Of a DNA stretch of 64,000 nt, positions 11,030-21,124 are shown one piece after another. The translations under genes were made by a program, and so were the position numbers. The notes beneath the pieces were generated by a model. It was not told the origin of the DNA and made no database searches. It worked only from the letters and a program-made list of their open reading frames with translations. The first letter of the stretch is position 1. Every line of letters starts with the position of its first letter. The stretch comes from Cherax quadricarinatus (taxonomy: Eukaryota; Arthropoda; Malacostraca; Decapoda; Parastacidae). The stretch lies in assembly GCF_038502225.1 (NCBI RefSeq), contig NC_091355.1, positions 9,608,044 to 9,672,043 on the forward strand, written 5' to 3'.

Positions 11030-11276
11030 TGGCCAGAAACATTATAATTGTACCGTAACTGAGTGTGCAAGTTGTACAAGTGGCCAGAAACATTTCAATA
11101 ACTGAGTGTACAAGTCTTACAACACGTAGTGAGAAGCATTACAATAACTGAGTGTACAAGTCTTACAACACGTAGTGAGAAGCATTACAATAACTGAGTG
11201 TACAAGTCTTACAACACGTAGTGAGAAGCATTACAATAACTGAGTGTACAAGTCTTACAACAAGCAGTGAGAAGCA
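11030..11276 (+). repeat. 46-bp tandem repeat, about 4-5 copies
   Basis: The unit is 46 bp: 'gtgagaagcattacaataac', then 'tgagtgtacaagtctt', then 'acaacacgta'. The leftmost copy is diverged ('gtggccagaaacatt'). Confidence 0.92.
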
Positions 11277-11984
11277 GGAACCATGGCATTACAACACTCC
11301 GTCTTTCGCAATGCCTACAAACAACGCAAAAACTAGTTACATCTGACACACCTCTAAGTTAGACGCATAGCATGATTCCCTCACTATAATACGGACTTCC
11401 TCACACACAGCCTCTGACAGCCACGCCTAAGCTCTGACCTCGCCCAAAGATACAAAGCTATATTAAAAAAAACACACACGCTGAGCTAGACACACTTCCC
11501 ACATCAAGTTTTTTATTTAGTAAAGCTAGATACATCAGCAGTGTGCTTCTACCCAGTTCTCTGTGATAGTTACACAGTAGGAAGAAAAGATATCTGTTTC
11601 CGTCACAATCCATCACACAGGATGGGGCTCGTACAAAGTGTTGAAATCTGTTAGCCTGAGCAGGGAGACAAGGATATCGTCAGGTGCTCCATTAAGGGTT
11701 CATCTTTTGTATATGGTTCTACAATCTTCACATACCTTGTATTGATAAAGCCATTGGATGGCACAGCGTCTACAAATAAAGACAACCAGATGTCGCACTT
11801 GTCTATTTCTGCAAGGGTTCCTCAGGAGTGAGGCGTGCGTAGGTGCTGGTGAAGGTGCTGTCGGTCCGAGGAATTAGGAGGTATTCTTCTCTTCCACGAA
11901 TCACAGGTGACTATCTCCTCTGTAACAAAAAAGGCACAATACTGTGACCGAAACAATACACAAATAACCCGCACATAGTAGAGA
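11277..11984. other. No gene; D2 repeat copy at 11520-11700
   Basis: 11520-11700 carries the D2 phrases ('gtgtgcttctacccagttct', 'ttacacagta', 'aatccatcacacaggatggg', 'aatctgttagcctgagc', then 'agggagac'). The last phrase is close to the unit of the satellite at 51907-52858. The rest is unassigned. Confidence 0.5.
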
Positions 11985-12846
11985 GGAGCTTACGGCGACG
12001 TTTCAGTCCGACTTGGACCATTTACAGTCACACTTGGTTTAGAAAGACACGTAAGCAAACACTATGACATATTTATTAGAAAACGTTTTGGTCCTGAGAC
12101 CTTGATCACTTCTAACATACAGAGGTAGAAAGACATTATATATATAGGCGGAGAGTGAGGTGTGACGCACGTGACCTGAGGAATGTCATAATTACATATG
12201 AATGGAGGAACACTGTAGAAGGCCTACTGGCCCATGCGAGGCAGGTCCTTATCAAAACAACCTCTACCTATGATGAGGACGGGTAGACGATGAAATCATG
12301 TGACTCCTGTGTTGTTGGGTTGGTGCTGCTTAAGTATCATGTATGCCAATGTTTTTGAAATTTTGTAGACTCTACGGGGCATTTGATGAACTGGAATGAG
12401 GCACAACTCGTTCTCACCGAACCAGACCTCAGACGCCGACGGTGCCTAGAAGCCTCACTAATCGCCGTCACCGACACTATAGAACGCAACACTGGAAACT
12501 ACAAAATTTAAAAAACATTGGCATACATGATACTTAAGCAGCACCAACCCAACAACACAGGAGTCACATGATTTCATCGTCTACCCGTCCTCATCATAGG
12601 TAGAGGTTGTTTTGATAAGGACCTGCCTCACATGGGCCAGTAGGCCTTCTACAGTGTTCCTCCATTCTTATGTAATTATGACATTCCTCAGGTCACGTGC
12701 GTCACACCTCACTCTCCGCCTATATATATATAATGTCTTTCTACCTCTGTATGTTAGAAGTGATCAAGGTCCCAGGACCGAAACGTTTTTTAATAAATAT
12801 GTCAGTGTTTGCTTACGTGTCTTTCTAAACCAACTTGTCGGTATTT
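11985..12846. mobile_element. Penelope-like element foldback (inverted 3' regions)
   Basis: Left arm about 12040-12370 and right arm about 12498-12835 are inverted copies of each other; for example 'ttgatcacttctaacatac' at 12102 answers 'gtatgttagaagtgatcaa' near 12749. The unpaired centre encodes the Penelope C-terminus (separate entry). The arms therefore look like the element's 3' untranslated or pseudo-LTR region in both orientations. Penelope elements are known for terminal repeats in direct or inverted orientation. 11985-12060 adds a further terminal phrase ('cagtccgacttggacc'). Confidence 0.75.
12365..12511 (+). pseudogene. Penelope-like protein C-terminus in the foldback loop
   Basis: Reading in frame from 12365 gives VDSTGHLMNWNEAQLVLTEP, then DLRRRRCLEASLIAVTDTIE, then RNTGNYKI and a stop (TAA, 12509-12511). 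The order W-x-x-A, R-x-x-x-x-E-S/A-x-L-I, N-x-x-x-G-x-Y is the usual end of Penelope proteins after the GIY-YIG domain. No stop interrupts these 48 codons. The GIY-YIG domain itself is absent here, so this is a fragment. Confidence 0.7.
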
Positions 12847-13139
12847 ATTACCAAGGTTTATACCACAGTCACACTTGCAAAGAGAGGAGGAGGGAGTATA
12901 TATTGGCCAGCAGACAGGGACAGGACAAGAGAGGTAGTATGAAAAAGTGAAGAGAGGTAGTGATAGAGGTAGTAGTAGTGGAGTTAGTCAAAGACTAAGA
13001 AAGAGGAGCACTGCAAGGGAGTTAGGGGCCCACAAAGGGTAGGAACAAGAACACAGGGGGGGGGGATAATGGACTAAACACCCAAGGCAGAAGAAAGAAA
13101 AGCCAAAGGAGAAAGAGGAAAGGGAAAGAGGGAGAAGGG

Positions 13140-13570
13140 GAAAAAAAGAATCAGGTTAAGTCACAGGTGTTCTGAAGTTTGGAGCATTTTACAATGTAAT
13201 GGGAAAGGAAGGCATCTACAGAGACAAAGCCAGGACTAATATTCATACAAGGAAACTTGTGTATAAGGGAGGATTCAGCCAGACGGCAACTGGGAAAGTT
13301 GGAAGTAGGGTACGTAGACAGTTTTAGCAGAATAGTCAATAGGATGACTGTGATCTCTGACATGATAGAAAAGAGCATTGTTGGTGTCGGCAAGCCTAAC
13401 ACTACTTTTGTGGTCGTTGAGTCTGTCAGAAAGAGAACGGTCAGTTTCTCCAAGGTACTGAAGAGGACAAGAGAAACAAGAAATAGAGTAGACACCAAGA
13501 GCATCTATAGAGGGAGGAGAGGTATGAACTAGGATTTGTAGTATCCTAATGGGGTTAGCCTTTCCCACGT
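13140..13570 (-). pseudogene. Penelope-like GIY-YIG endonuclease domain
   Basis: The minus-strand frame around 13275-13530 reads GVYSISCFSCPLQYLGETDR, then SLSDRLNDHKSSVR. GVY is the GIY element, QYLGETDRSL holds the YIG element and catalytic arginine region, and RLNDHK is the following helix. It continues to HSHPIDYSAKTVY. The end (CLSHY-like, KCSKLQNTCDLT) lies in another frame ending at 13151, so a frameshift has broken the gene. No reverse-transcriptase part is seen upstream (13570 onward). Confidence 0.82.
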
Positions 13571-13596
13571 CATGATGTGGAAGTGGGTGTTTCGGT

Positions 13597-13662
13597 GTTA
13601 CGTTTATTCAGGTATACACAAATACAGTTACATAGATTATCATACATAGCAGCGTATGTGTG
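13597..13662 (-). repeat. Short dispersed 3'-end module, minus strand
   Basis: This is the inverted counterpart of 6701-6765 ('gtttattcaggtatacac', 'gattatcatacatagcag'). It sits next to the Penelope remnant. The class is unknown. Confidence 0.55.
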
Positions 13663-13814
13663 GAGTTACTTGTTCTACAGGCGCACATGTTCTTGTTGGC
13701 CTATGAGACAACCAGCAATTTCTTCAATGTAAACTTGATCACATCCACCGCAGGCAAGGCTCTAGATTACTGTCTTGGGACCTGTGTAGGAAATGTAGAA
13801 CCTAGTCATGTCTC

Positions 13815-13868
13815 GGATGATTTTGGTCACCACAGTAATAGCGATGTGCTAGTGGTCACAGCAGCAAT
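13815..13868 (+). repeat. 29-bp minisatellite, left part (split by a LINE tail)
   Basis: Two diverged units ('cacagtaatagcgatgt', 'gctagtggtcacagcag') belong to the array that resumes at 14084. The interruption is a LINE-A tail. Confidence 0.75.
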
Positions 13869-14083
13869 ACCTGGAGTTTACCTGGAGAGAGTTCCGGGGG
13901 TCAACGCCCCCGCGGCCCGGTCTGTGACCAGGCCTCCTGGTGGATCAGAGCCTGATCAACCAGGCTGTTACTGCTGGCTGCACGCAAACCAACGTACGAG
14001 CCACAGCCCGGCTGGTCAGGAACCGACTTTAGGTGCTTGTCCAGTGCCAGCTTGAAGACTGCCAGGGGTCTGTTGGTAATCCC
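13869..14083 (-). mobile_element. LINE A 3'-end insertion inside a minisatellite
   Basis: This 215-bp stretch is nearly identical to 18772-18988, the 3' end of the LINE with the 304-codon frame. It covers the last ~45 codons plus the terminal 'ttacctggag'-type repeats. CAATA occurs at both junctions (left '...gcaata|cctgg', right '...cccc|caatagcg'), a possible short target-site duplication. It is a severely 5'-truncated, recent-looking insertion. Confidence 0.85.
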
Positions 14084-14385
14084 CAATAGCGATGTTACAG
14101 TGGTCACCACAGCAATAGCGATGTTAGTGATCACCACAGCAATAGCGATGTTACAGTGGTCACCACAGCAATAGCGATGTTACAGTGGTCACCACAGCAA
14201 TAGCGATGTTACAGTGGTCACCACAGCAATAGCGATGTTACAGTGGTCACCACAGCAATAACAATGTTCTGGTAGTCACCACAGCAATAGCAATGTTCTG
14301 GTGGACACCACAGCAATAGCAATGTTCTGGTGGACACCAGAGCACTAGCAATGGTCTGGTAGTCACCACAGCAGTAGCGATGTTG
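14084..14385 (+). repeat. 29-bp minisatellite, right part, about 10 copies
   Basis: The unit is 29 bp: 'aatagcgatgttacagtggt' plus 'caccacagc'. The first units are almost identical. Later ones drift to 'aatgttctggtggacacc'. Confidence 0.93.
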
Positions 14386-14689
14386 AATTTGCGTAGTAGA
14401 GCAGGCACTAATTTCAATGAGGGTTCAAGTGAGGCTGCAAAAAACTGCAGTTATGCTGGAGGCTTGGTCTGGGACCGTGCCACGGGGGCGACGACCCCAG
14501 AATCGACCACAGGTACGTAGAGTACAAGGCTGCACGCGAGGCAATAGTCAATCACGTACAAGAGTGCAAGCAATATCTGCATTTAACTGTAGTGAACCAG
14601 TTCCCGATGTTTTCGGAGATGTTTCTGGCGGGAGTCACTGTATGTAAGGCCGGAGTAAATGGTCAGTAGTAATCCTAATGGTTATAATT

Positions 14690-14836
14690 ATAAATATATT
14701 TTTAGAGAGGTGGAGGGGTAAGCCAAGGGTAAGCTCAGATGACCAAAAGCTCCAGCTGCGGGTCGTCACATGATTAAGACCCGCGTCAGGAAACACTTGT
14801 CCTGTTTCCTGACAAACCTTACCCAACCTAACCTAG
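14690..14836 (+). repeat. Dispersed repeat D1, copy 3
   Basis: A full copy: 'aggtggaggggtaagcc' through 'gatgaccaaaagctccag', 'gtcaggaaacacttgtcctg', and the tail 'cccaacctaacctag'. It is preceded by an AT-rich 'ggttataattat' lead that several copies share. Confidence 0.8.
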
Positions 14837-15640
14837 CCAGTTGGTCAAAATAAAAAAAAGTGGTTCGTAGCTCAGTGGTAACTCACAACCATGGGGCCCT
14901 GGTGTATATAACAATAAAGAAGGTGCTAACTTGAAGAACGCTATTTTTTTTTAGTAATTAATGGGTTTTTAAGTTTGCTAACGATACTAGGGTCATTAAA
15001 GCAGCATATAACCTATTAAGAATACTATAATCCTTATAGATGCTCAAACATGTTAGTGGCTTTCCTTGTATTTAACAATATTTTGTAACATGTAAATCAA
15101 ACATTGTATACTAAGCAAAGAAACAAAAAAATAATAGGGATTAAACTCCTAGCATATGTACTCTGAGAGATAAACGCCTCTTGGTGAATATATCTTATCA
15201 TCCAAGGTCACTGATGGTAGTCTAGGATACTGCTCATCCTCCAACCTACCAAAGTTGCTCTGTGATCTATTGATAGATCACAATAGATACCTTGGACGCC
15301 GCTGCTCCGAAGAGTGCTAGGCTTTGAAATAAGCCGAGGTAGGGTATCAGCTTTTAGCTATTTTGCACAACTTACCGTTAAGATGCAATTTAGAGAGCAA
15401 GTTCAGTGTGAGATGAGGAGAATTGTGTTTCCACACAATATAACATTAGCTTTTTTATATATACACATCATAGCTCAAAATGGGTAAGTAGTGAATCCTC
15501 ATTTTTATTTGAACTGTCAAGTAATCTGTATGCATAAGTCATAACGTAAACAAAGATGCGGTACAAAACAACGATATTTACGTATTTCCTGTTTGGAAGT
15601 TTTGTGATAATAACTCTTGGAAAAACAGGCTGAAAATGTC
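14837..15640. other. No gene; AT-rich, one short palindrome
   Basis: 15261-15282 is a perfect inverted repeat, 'tgtgatctat' TG 'atagatcaca'. 14985-15040 ('actagggtcattaaagc') resembles text at 44130-44160, a minor dispersed phrase. Otherwise unassigned. Confidence 0.4.
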
Positions 15641-15793
15641 GAGATTGTTACTAAGCTCCTCCCAGGAGAAGGGTGCTTGATGCAGGGGAAGGGCTCTTTG
15701 TCCAAGGAATTGGAGATACTTTCTCCTTCCTCGGATCAAACCTGATCATTGCAGAGAAGAGCTAACTCCCTATGGATTTAGCTCTTCTCTGCG
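15641..15793 (+). repeat. Diverged AAT-retroposon relative plus a perfect 15-bp hairpin
   Basis: 15655-15745 ('ggagaagggtgcttgatgc', 'ggaattggagatac') is a distant relative of the AAT-tailed retroposon. Directly after it, 15751-15765 'gcagagaagagctaa' and 15778-15792 'ttagctcttctctgc' are perfect inverted copies around a 12-base loop. The right half resembles 41950-41975. Confidence 0.55.
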
Positions 15794-15817
15794 AATATAA
15801 TATCTTCCTTCATCCCC

Positions 15818-16268
15818 TAGTCTAGTCTAGACCACCATTCATTCATCCCCTAGCCCACTCTTGCTAGGTCTCGACCACCGTTCCTTCATCCCCCTAGCCT
15901 GCTCTTGCTAGGTCTCGACCACCGTTCCTTCACCCCTAGCCCACTCTTGCTAGGTCTCGACCACCGTTCCTTCACCCCCCTAGCCTGCTCTTGCTAGGTC
16001 TCGACCACCTTTCCTTCACCCCTAGCCCACTCTTGCTAGGTCTCGACCACCGTTCCTTCATCCCCCTAGCCTGCTCTTGCTAGGTCTCGACCACCTTTCC
16101 TTCACCCCTAGCCTACTCTTGCTAGGTCTCGACCACCGTTCCTTCACCCCCCTAGCCTGCTCTTGCTAGGTCTCGACCACCGTTCCTTCACCCCTAGCCC
16201 ACTCTTGCTAGGTCTCGACCACCGTTCCTTCATCTCCTAGCCTACTCTTTCTAGGTCTTGATCACCGT
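15818..16268 (+). repeat. 43-45 bp minisatellite with alternating dimer structure
   Basis: The unit begins 'cctgctcttgctaggtctcg' and continues 'accaccgttccttcaccc'. Units alternate between a 'cctgctc' form preceded by five or six C's and a 'cccactc' form, giving a roughly 87-bp higher-order dimer. About 10 monomers; the edges are diverged. Confidence 0.92.
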
Positions 16269-16669
16269 CCACTCAGGCTTGTTAAACATTTGATTTCCGT
16301 GCAGTAGCTAGCGAATGACTTTTGATTGACTTCACACCTTAAACACCGGCGGAGTATCGTAAGTAGACAATTTTTTTTTTTTGGTTTGATGGTGGGTTGT
16401 GTAGGTGATAAGTCGTCAATTTTACTGGTGTGAAAAAAATGAAGGATTTGTTTTCAGGTGAAATTTTGTGAATGCCTCAACGCTGACACATCTTTGAGGA
16501 AGGATGCGACTGTTATAGGACTGTAAGTGCCAGTTTACATAATTTTCCCTCAGCTCCTCAGTTGTCCTTGTCTGGTAGTTCACAGGAGACATGTAAATTC
16601 CAGTTACTTAAAAAAAATATATTTTTATTATAGAATTGTAGAGAATTTGAAATAAAGTGTAAATGAAAG
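16269..16669. other. No gene recognised
   Basis: Low-copy AT-rich sequence up to the left end of the Tigger-like element. Nothing recognised. Confidence 0.4.
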
Positions 16670-16671
16670 TA

Positions 16672-18255
16672 CAGACGCTACCCTACGTACGATCATTCGA
16701 GTTACGAACATTCGGACATACGAACAGACTTCCGAATTTTGAGTTGCGCGCCTTCTGTGTAGTACGACGTTTTGCCACAACCCACGCCTGGCAGCACCGA
16801 AGTCAACGGTTTGGTAACACTGAGGCACAAACTGAGGAGCTGACGAATGAAGATTTGATGGAGCATAAAGAGATGCAGTGTAAGGAAGAGCAAGAGGAAC
16901 AATATGAAACTGTAACTCTCCAGGTTCCTTCTAAAAAGTTCGAGACGAAAATGATGGCCGAGGCATTTTCTCCTATAGAGGTCTGTCTCCGTATGTTTGA
17001 GCATCGGGACCCCAATATCGAGAGATTCTCAAAGATTTCAACAGGTGTTAATTCTATCTCGTGCTACCGTCTTATATACGACGAGAAGGGAAAAACGGTG
17101 CAAAATTCCTTAGACAAATTCTTCAGGCCAGTGCCTTTTACATCAAAAGCCTCTTCAGATGTTGAAGACCAGGCTTACGAAACCCTGACTGACGAAGCAT
17201 TTGATGACGAGGTGTATGAGGTTGACGACCCTCTCCCCCAGTTGCCCCAAACAACCTCAAATCTTCCTCTCATTCATCACATCAAGTTTATTGTACAAGT
17301 TAAATGGGTAAGACTTTTTTATTACAATATTTATTATTAAAATATGCTTTAGTATTAGGAACCGTACATTACTGATACTGTACAGTATTGTCTTTAAGTT
17401 TTCAACGAATAACGGTGTGGAAAACTGCATTTACTGAATGTATCATTATTTACATAACAGTAAATGAACAAAGATAATTATTATTTATCAGTTAGACAAG
17501 TAGGAATTTGGGACACCTAGGTCACAAAAAATGTCCCCCTTCGATACCTACCACTGTCATATCCACAAGTTGCTCTGGACCTATTAATTACAAATGAAAA
17601 ATACATCACCAGGAATACTGGTAAATATATAAATTTTGTGGACTGTATATTAAAAATAATAAATGGTTATATATATACACAATTACATAACAGAAGGAAA
17701 ATATATCTTAATATCACTTACCAATTTGACTGGAGATTAAGTTGTATCATACTCAGAAAACCCCCCTATCTACATTTATGATAATAATACTGGCCAGAAC
17801 TATAAACATAATATAGACATGACTTAGCTGGGGTTCCTGGAGCTGTCTTGTCCAGTCGCCTGATATCTCAAGTTATGCAGGAATGCACATCCAACAATTT
17901 CGCCTCCTATTTGAGAGGTGTCAGCCTAATTTTAACCTCTAGAGCACGAAAATTCCTTCCCATTACACTAACGTTGTATCCAATTCAAAAAACCAAAATG
18001 GCGACTGACCCCCCAGCCGCAGGTTTCCCATTTTCGATAACATACTTCTTTTAAAAATACAATATAGGGCATATATTTACCTATAAATTACCGTATTTCC
18101 GGAAAATATATACAGTATTTTCCACAAATGGCACAGAGAAAGAACAATAATAATAATAATAAAAAAAAAAATAATTGTAACAATAGAAAAATGGCAAAAT
18201 AACAACTTACGAACAACCTTCTGAACCTAACTTGTTCGTAAGTTGGGGGCGTTTG
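16672..18255 (+). mobile_element. Tigger/pogo-like DNA transposon, internally deleted
   Basis: The left end 'cagacgctaccctacgtac' and the reverse complement of the right end ('caaacgcccccaacttac') are imperfect terminal inverted repeats of about 25-30 bp, both running into 'gaac'-rich text. A TA lies on each side (16670-16671 and 18256-18257), as expected for this Tc1/mariner-related superfamily. The 1.58-kb interior encodes only the C-terminal part of a transposase, so the DNA-binding and DDE catalytic regions are gone. Orientation follows the transposase. Confidence 0.8.
16798..17290 (+). pseudogene. Tigger/pogo transposase C-terminal remnant
   Basis: The open frame from 16663 runs straight out of the terminal repeat into transposase sequence. 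Recognisable C-terminal features are ELTNEDLMEHKE (about residue 58), FSPIEVCLRMFEHRDPNIER (about 102), then CYRLIYDEKG and QNSLDKFFRPV (about residues 133-152). These match the tail of Tigger-type transposases (F-x-x-x-E-x-x-L-x-x-F-E-x-x-D-P-N, Q-x-S-L-D-x-F-F). No catalytic aspartates are present. The first ~45 residues are translated terminal repeat, not protein history. Not a host gene. Confidence 0.75.
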
Positions 18256-18257
18256 TA

Positions 18258-18769
18258 ATGGGAAATAATTTTTATTTTTATATTTTTAAATATCTCGAGT
18301 TTACTGAGACTATTTTCGTACGACTTTATCCTTCATCCGGCAGATACACTCGGGAACAGTGTTTTGGTTTTCCTCCAAAGACTTCACTTATAACTGCAGA
18401 ATGCATCATCCGATCTGCTTCAGTTTTTTTTACGCTGATGAGCTACAACCAGAAAAAGATCATGAAACTATTTGCGTGCACAGGTGCGCTCTGACCAATT
18501 TATAAAGACCATTCCATGTGTTGGACTCGGCAATACATTGAGGAAGACACGTCTGATTGGGCTCTAATATGGGTATATCCTTCTTAGAAGATGGTTGGAA
18601 TTGTTATTGGAGTGTGTAGGTGCCAGTTTGCTAACTTTAATTTTAAAATGGTATTGTATTCTTTTGCGTGAACTTGACTGTCTCATGTGAACTAATATAT
18701 TTAATGACTAATGTATCGTATTTCAAGGATATCTCTTTTTGGTTTAGGCTGTGAAGGTACAGATTTGTC
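18258..18769. other. No gene recognised
   Basis: AT-rich flank between the Tigger-like element and the LINE. No repeat or gene recognised. Confidence 0.4.
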
Positions 18770-19735
18770 AGTTTACCTGGAGTTTACCTGGAGAGAGTTC
18801 CGGGGGTCAACGCCCCCGCGGCCCGGCCTGTGACCAGGCCTCCTGGTGGATCAGAGCCTGATCAACCAGGCTGTTGCTGCTGGCTGCACGCAAACCAACG
18901 TACGAGCCACAGCCCGGCTGGTCAGGAACCGACTTTAGGTGCTTGTCCAGTGCCAGCTTGAAGACTGCCAGGGGTCTGTTGGTAATCCCCCTTATGTATG
19001 CTGGGAGGCAGTTGAATAGTCTCGGGCCCCTGACACTTATTGTAAGGTCTCTTAACGTGCTAGTGACACCCCTGCTTTTCATTGGGGGGATGTTGCATCG
19101 TCTGCCAAGTCTTTTGCTTTCATAGCGAGTGATTTTCGTGTGCAAGTTCGGTACTAGTCCCTCTAGGATTTTCCAGGTGTATATAATCATGTATCTCTCC
19201 CTCCTGCGTTCCAGGGAATACAGGTTTAGAAACCTCAAGCGCTCCCAGTAATTGAGGTGTTTTATCTCCGTTATGCGCGCCGTGAAGGTTCTCTGTACAT
19301 TTTCTAGGTCGGCAATTTCACCTGCCTTGAAAGGTGCTGTTAGTGTGCAGCAATATTCCAGCCTAGATAGAACAAGTGACCTGAAGAGTGTCATCATGGG
19401 CTTGGCCTCCCTAGTTTTGAAGGTTCTCATTATCCATCCTGTCATTTTTCTAGCAGATGCGATTGATACAATGTTATGGTCCTTGAAGGTGAGATCCTCC
19501 GACATAATCACTCCCAGGTCTTTGACGTTGGTGTTTCGCTCTATTTTGTGGCCAGAATTTGTTTTGTACTCTGATGAAGATTTAATTTCCTCATGTTTAC
19601 CATATCTGAGTAATTGAAATTTCTCATCGTTGAACTTCATATTGTTTTCTGCAGCCCACTGAAAGATTTGGTTGATGTCCGCCTGGAGCCTTGCAGTGTC
19701 TGCAATGGAAGACACTGTCATGCAGATTCGGGTAT
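18770..19735 (-). pseudogene. LINE A, 5'-truncated; 304-codon open frame
   Basis: The minus-strand frame at 19721-18807 is the region after the catalytic FADD motif of a CR1/Jockey-type reverse transcriptase. Landmarks: LQADINQIFQWAAENNMKFN and KFQLLRYG (N-terminal), DLGVIMSEDLTF (about 70), SLVLSRLEYCCTL (about 110), LNYWERLRFLNLYSLERRRE (about 155), and FNCLPAYIRGI to FKLALDKHL (about 236-265). The ORF begins immediately after where FADD would be, so it is a truncated copy without polymerase activity. It ends in two 'ctccaggtaaa'-type terminal repeats at 18770-18795. It is the least damaged coding relic in the window and probably recent. Confidence 0.88.
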
Positions 19736-20244
19736 ATCAGCATGTTAATATTATATAACATGGACAAGTGATGAACAAGACGCATGTGCAAAACCTGAGT
19801 ATCTTATTGATGAACAAGACGCATGTGCAATACTTGGGTATCTAAATTTATTGATGACCAAGACACTTGAAACACCTGGGTATTTGTTATCGCTAAAACG
19901 CTTTTGTTTGTGCAGCAACAATCTTCAGTCTAACACAGCGGTGACTTTTATACAGTGTAAGATAGAATACAACATCTAGTTTTTCCTGAGTAAGCGCAAA
20001 ACCCGTGGAGGTCAAATAGTGCCTGGGGACTGACAAGTAAAATCAGATTAGATCCAAAGTGGAGTAAGGTAGCTCCAATTCCTTGAATGAAAAGTCGTGC
20101 ATCACCATCTAGGCACCCTTGGATGAGACAAGTGGTGTTAGAGACAAGTGTCCCCTCCATAAAAGGTAAAGCACTAACAATTTACAGTTGGTTCAAGGTG
20201 GTCACCCATCCTGGTGTCGCAAGTATTGTTTACCTCCCTTGCTA
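19736..20244. other. No gene; scraps of dispersed repeats
   Basis: 19760-19870 holds 'gatgaacaagacgcatgtgc' twice and a third diverged copy, a short tandem phrase. 19985-20080 ('aagcgcaaaacccgtgg', 'gtgcctgggg') is a diverged AAT-retroposon scrap in minus orientation. Confidence 0.45.
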
Positions 20245-20495
20245 CCTCACCCTTCCGCCTACTCCACACTCGCATTTATATCAGTCTACCTTTATTATAT
20301 ACATCTGTCTTACCCTTACGCCTACACACACTCGCATTTCAGTCATAGTCTACCCTTAGTATATACATCTACCTCACTCTTCCGCCTGCTCCACACTGTC
20401 GCCTTTCTTAGTCTCCCCTTATTATAAACCTCTATCTCGCCCTTCTACCTACTCCACACTCGCATTTCTATCATAGTCTTCACTTATTATACACA
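20245..20495 (+). repeat. About 73-bp diverged tandem repeat, 3-4 copies
   Basis: Recurrent phrases in order are 'cctactccacactcgcattt', 'tatcatagtct' and 'ttattatacac'. Spacing is about 72-75 bp and the copies differ considerably. Pyrimidine-rich; the open frames here have no domain. Confidence 0.7.
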
Positions 20496-20654
20496 TTTCT
20501 GCACATCTGGACGTGCAGTAAGATTACAAGCAACAGATGGTATCTTAATATGCAATATATCCACGGTGAAAAGTATTATCATTTCAAGCGCTTTGGGGTG
20601 AATTCCCTGTTGGGAGAAATCTCGAAGGCGTTTGGAAAACTACTGTTCTGAGCT

Positions 20655-20815
20655 GTAATTAACCCCACAAGGGAGGTTCATTGATGCTGGTGAGGGGCTC
20701 TCGATCTAGCGAATTGACTTTGTTCTCCAGTTCCCTTGAGCCTGGATGCCTTCTATCCCCATCCCTTTCCCACAAGCGCTGCATAATCCTTAGGGGTTTT
20801 TAGCGCTTCCCCATA
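20655..20815 (+). repeat. AAT-tailed retroposon, diverged copy
   Basis: Order of phrases is as in 45952-46120: 'ggtgaggggctctcgatct', 'ctccagttccc', 'cctggatgccttcta', 'gcgctgcataatcc', 'tagcgcttcccc'. No target-site duplication is visible. The foldback SINE at 20821 starts at its tail. Confidence 0.7.
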
Positions 20816-20820
20816 AATAA

Positions 20821-20950
20821 ACCACGGTACGGGTGGAGTTAGAACCCATGGAAAGCGAGTCGTAAAGCTCCAGGCCAGTGTGTATGGGTTCTAACATCAC
20901 CCGGTCCGGGGTTTGTTTACAGTCGTATTATTAGGATTTCGCGAATCAAT
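20821..20950. mobile_element. Foldback tRNA-SINE (family S2), truncated heads
   Basis: 20821-20849 and 20884-20912 are inverted copies around the B-box-like 'atgggttctaac' (about 23 of 29 positions). To the right, 'gtttgtttacagtcg' and 'ggatttcgcgaatc' match the S2 body following the foldback at 32723 ('gtttgtttgcaatcg', 'gatttcttgagtc'). Both heads lack the A-box half. Its architecture resembles 32641-32844 but is older. Confidence 0.6.
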
Positions 20951-21124
20951 AATAATAGTAATAATCCACTGTTCACAATGAATAAAGTTATACATGTTAC
21001 ATTACTGGCGTCATTGTGTGGCCCAAAAGTTGTACCTTCAAGTGTCTGATTAAATTATTATTTTCCTCTTCCTCTTAGGTTTTCGTTTACAGATTAAGAA
21101 CTTGTGCGCATTAATATAACAGCA

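Noticed and set aside
16663..17340. Host gene of 225 codons
   Set aside because: The frame begins at a transposon terminal repeat and its recognisable part is a Tigger-type transposase tail.
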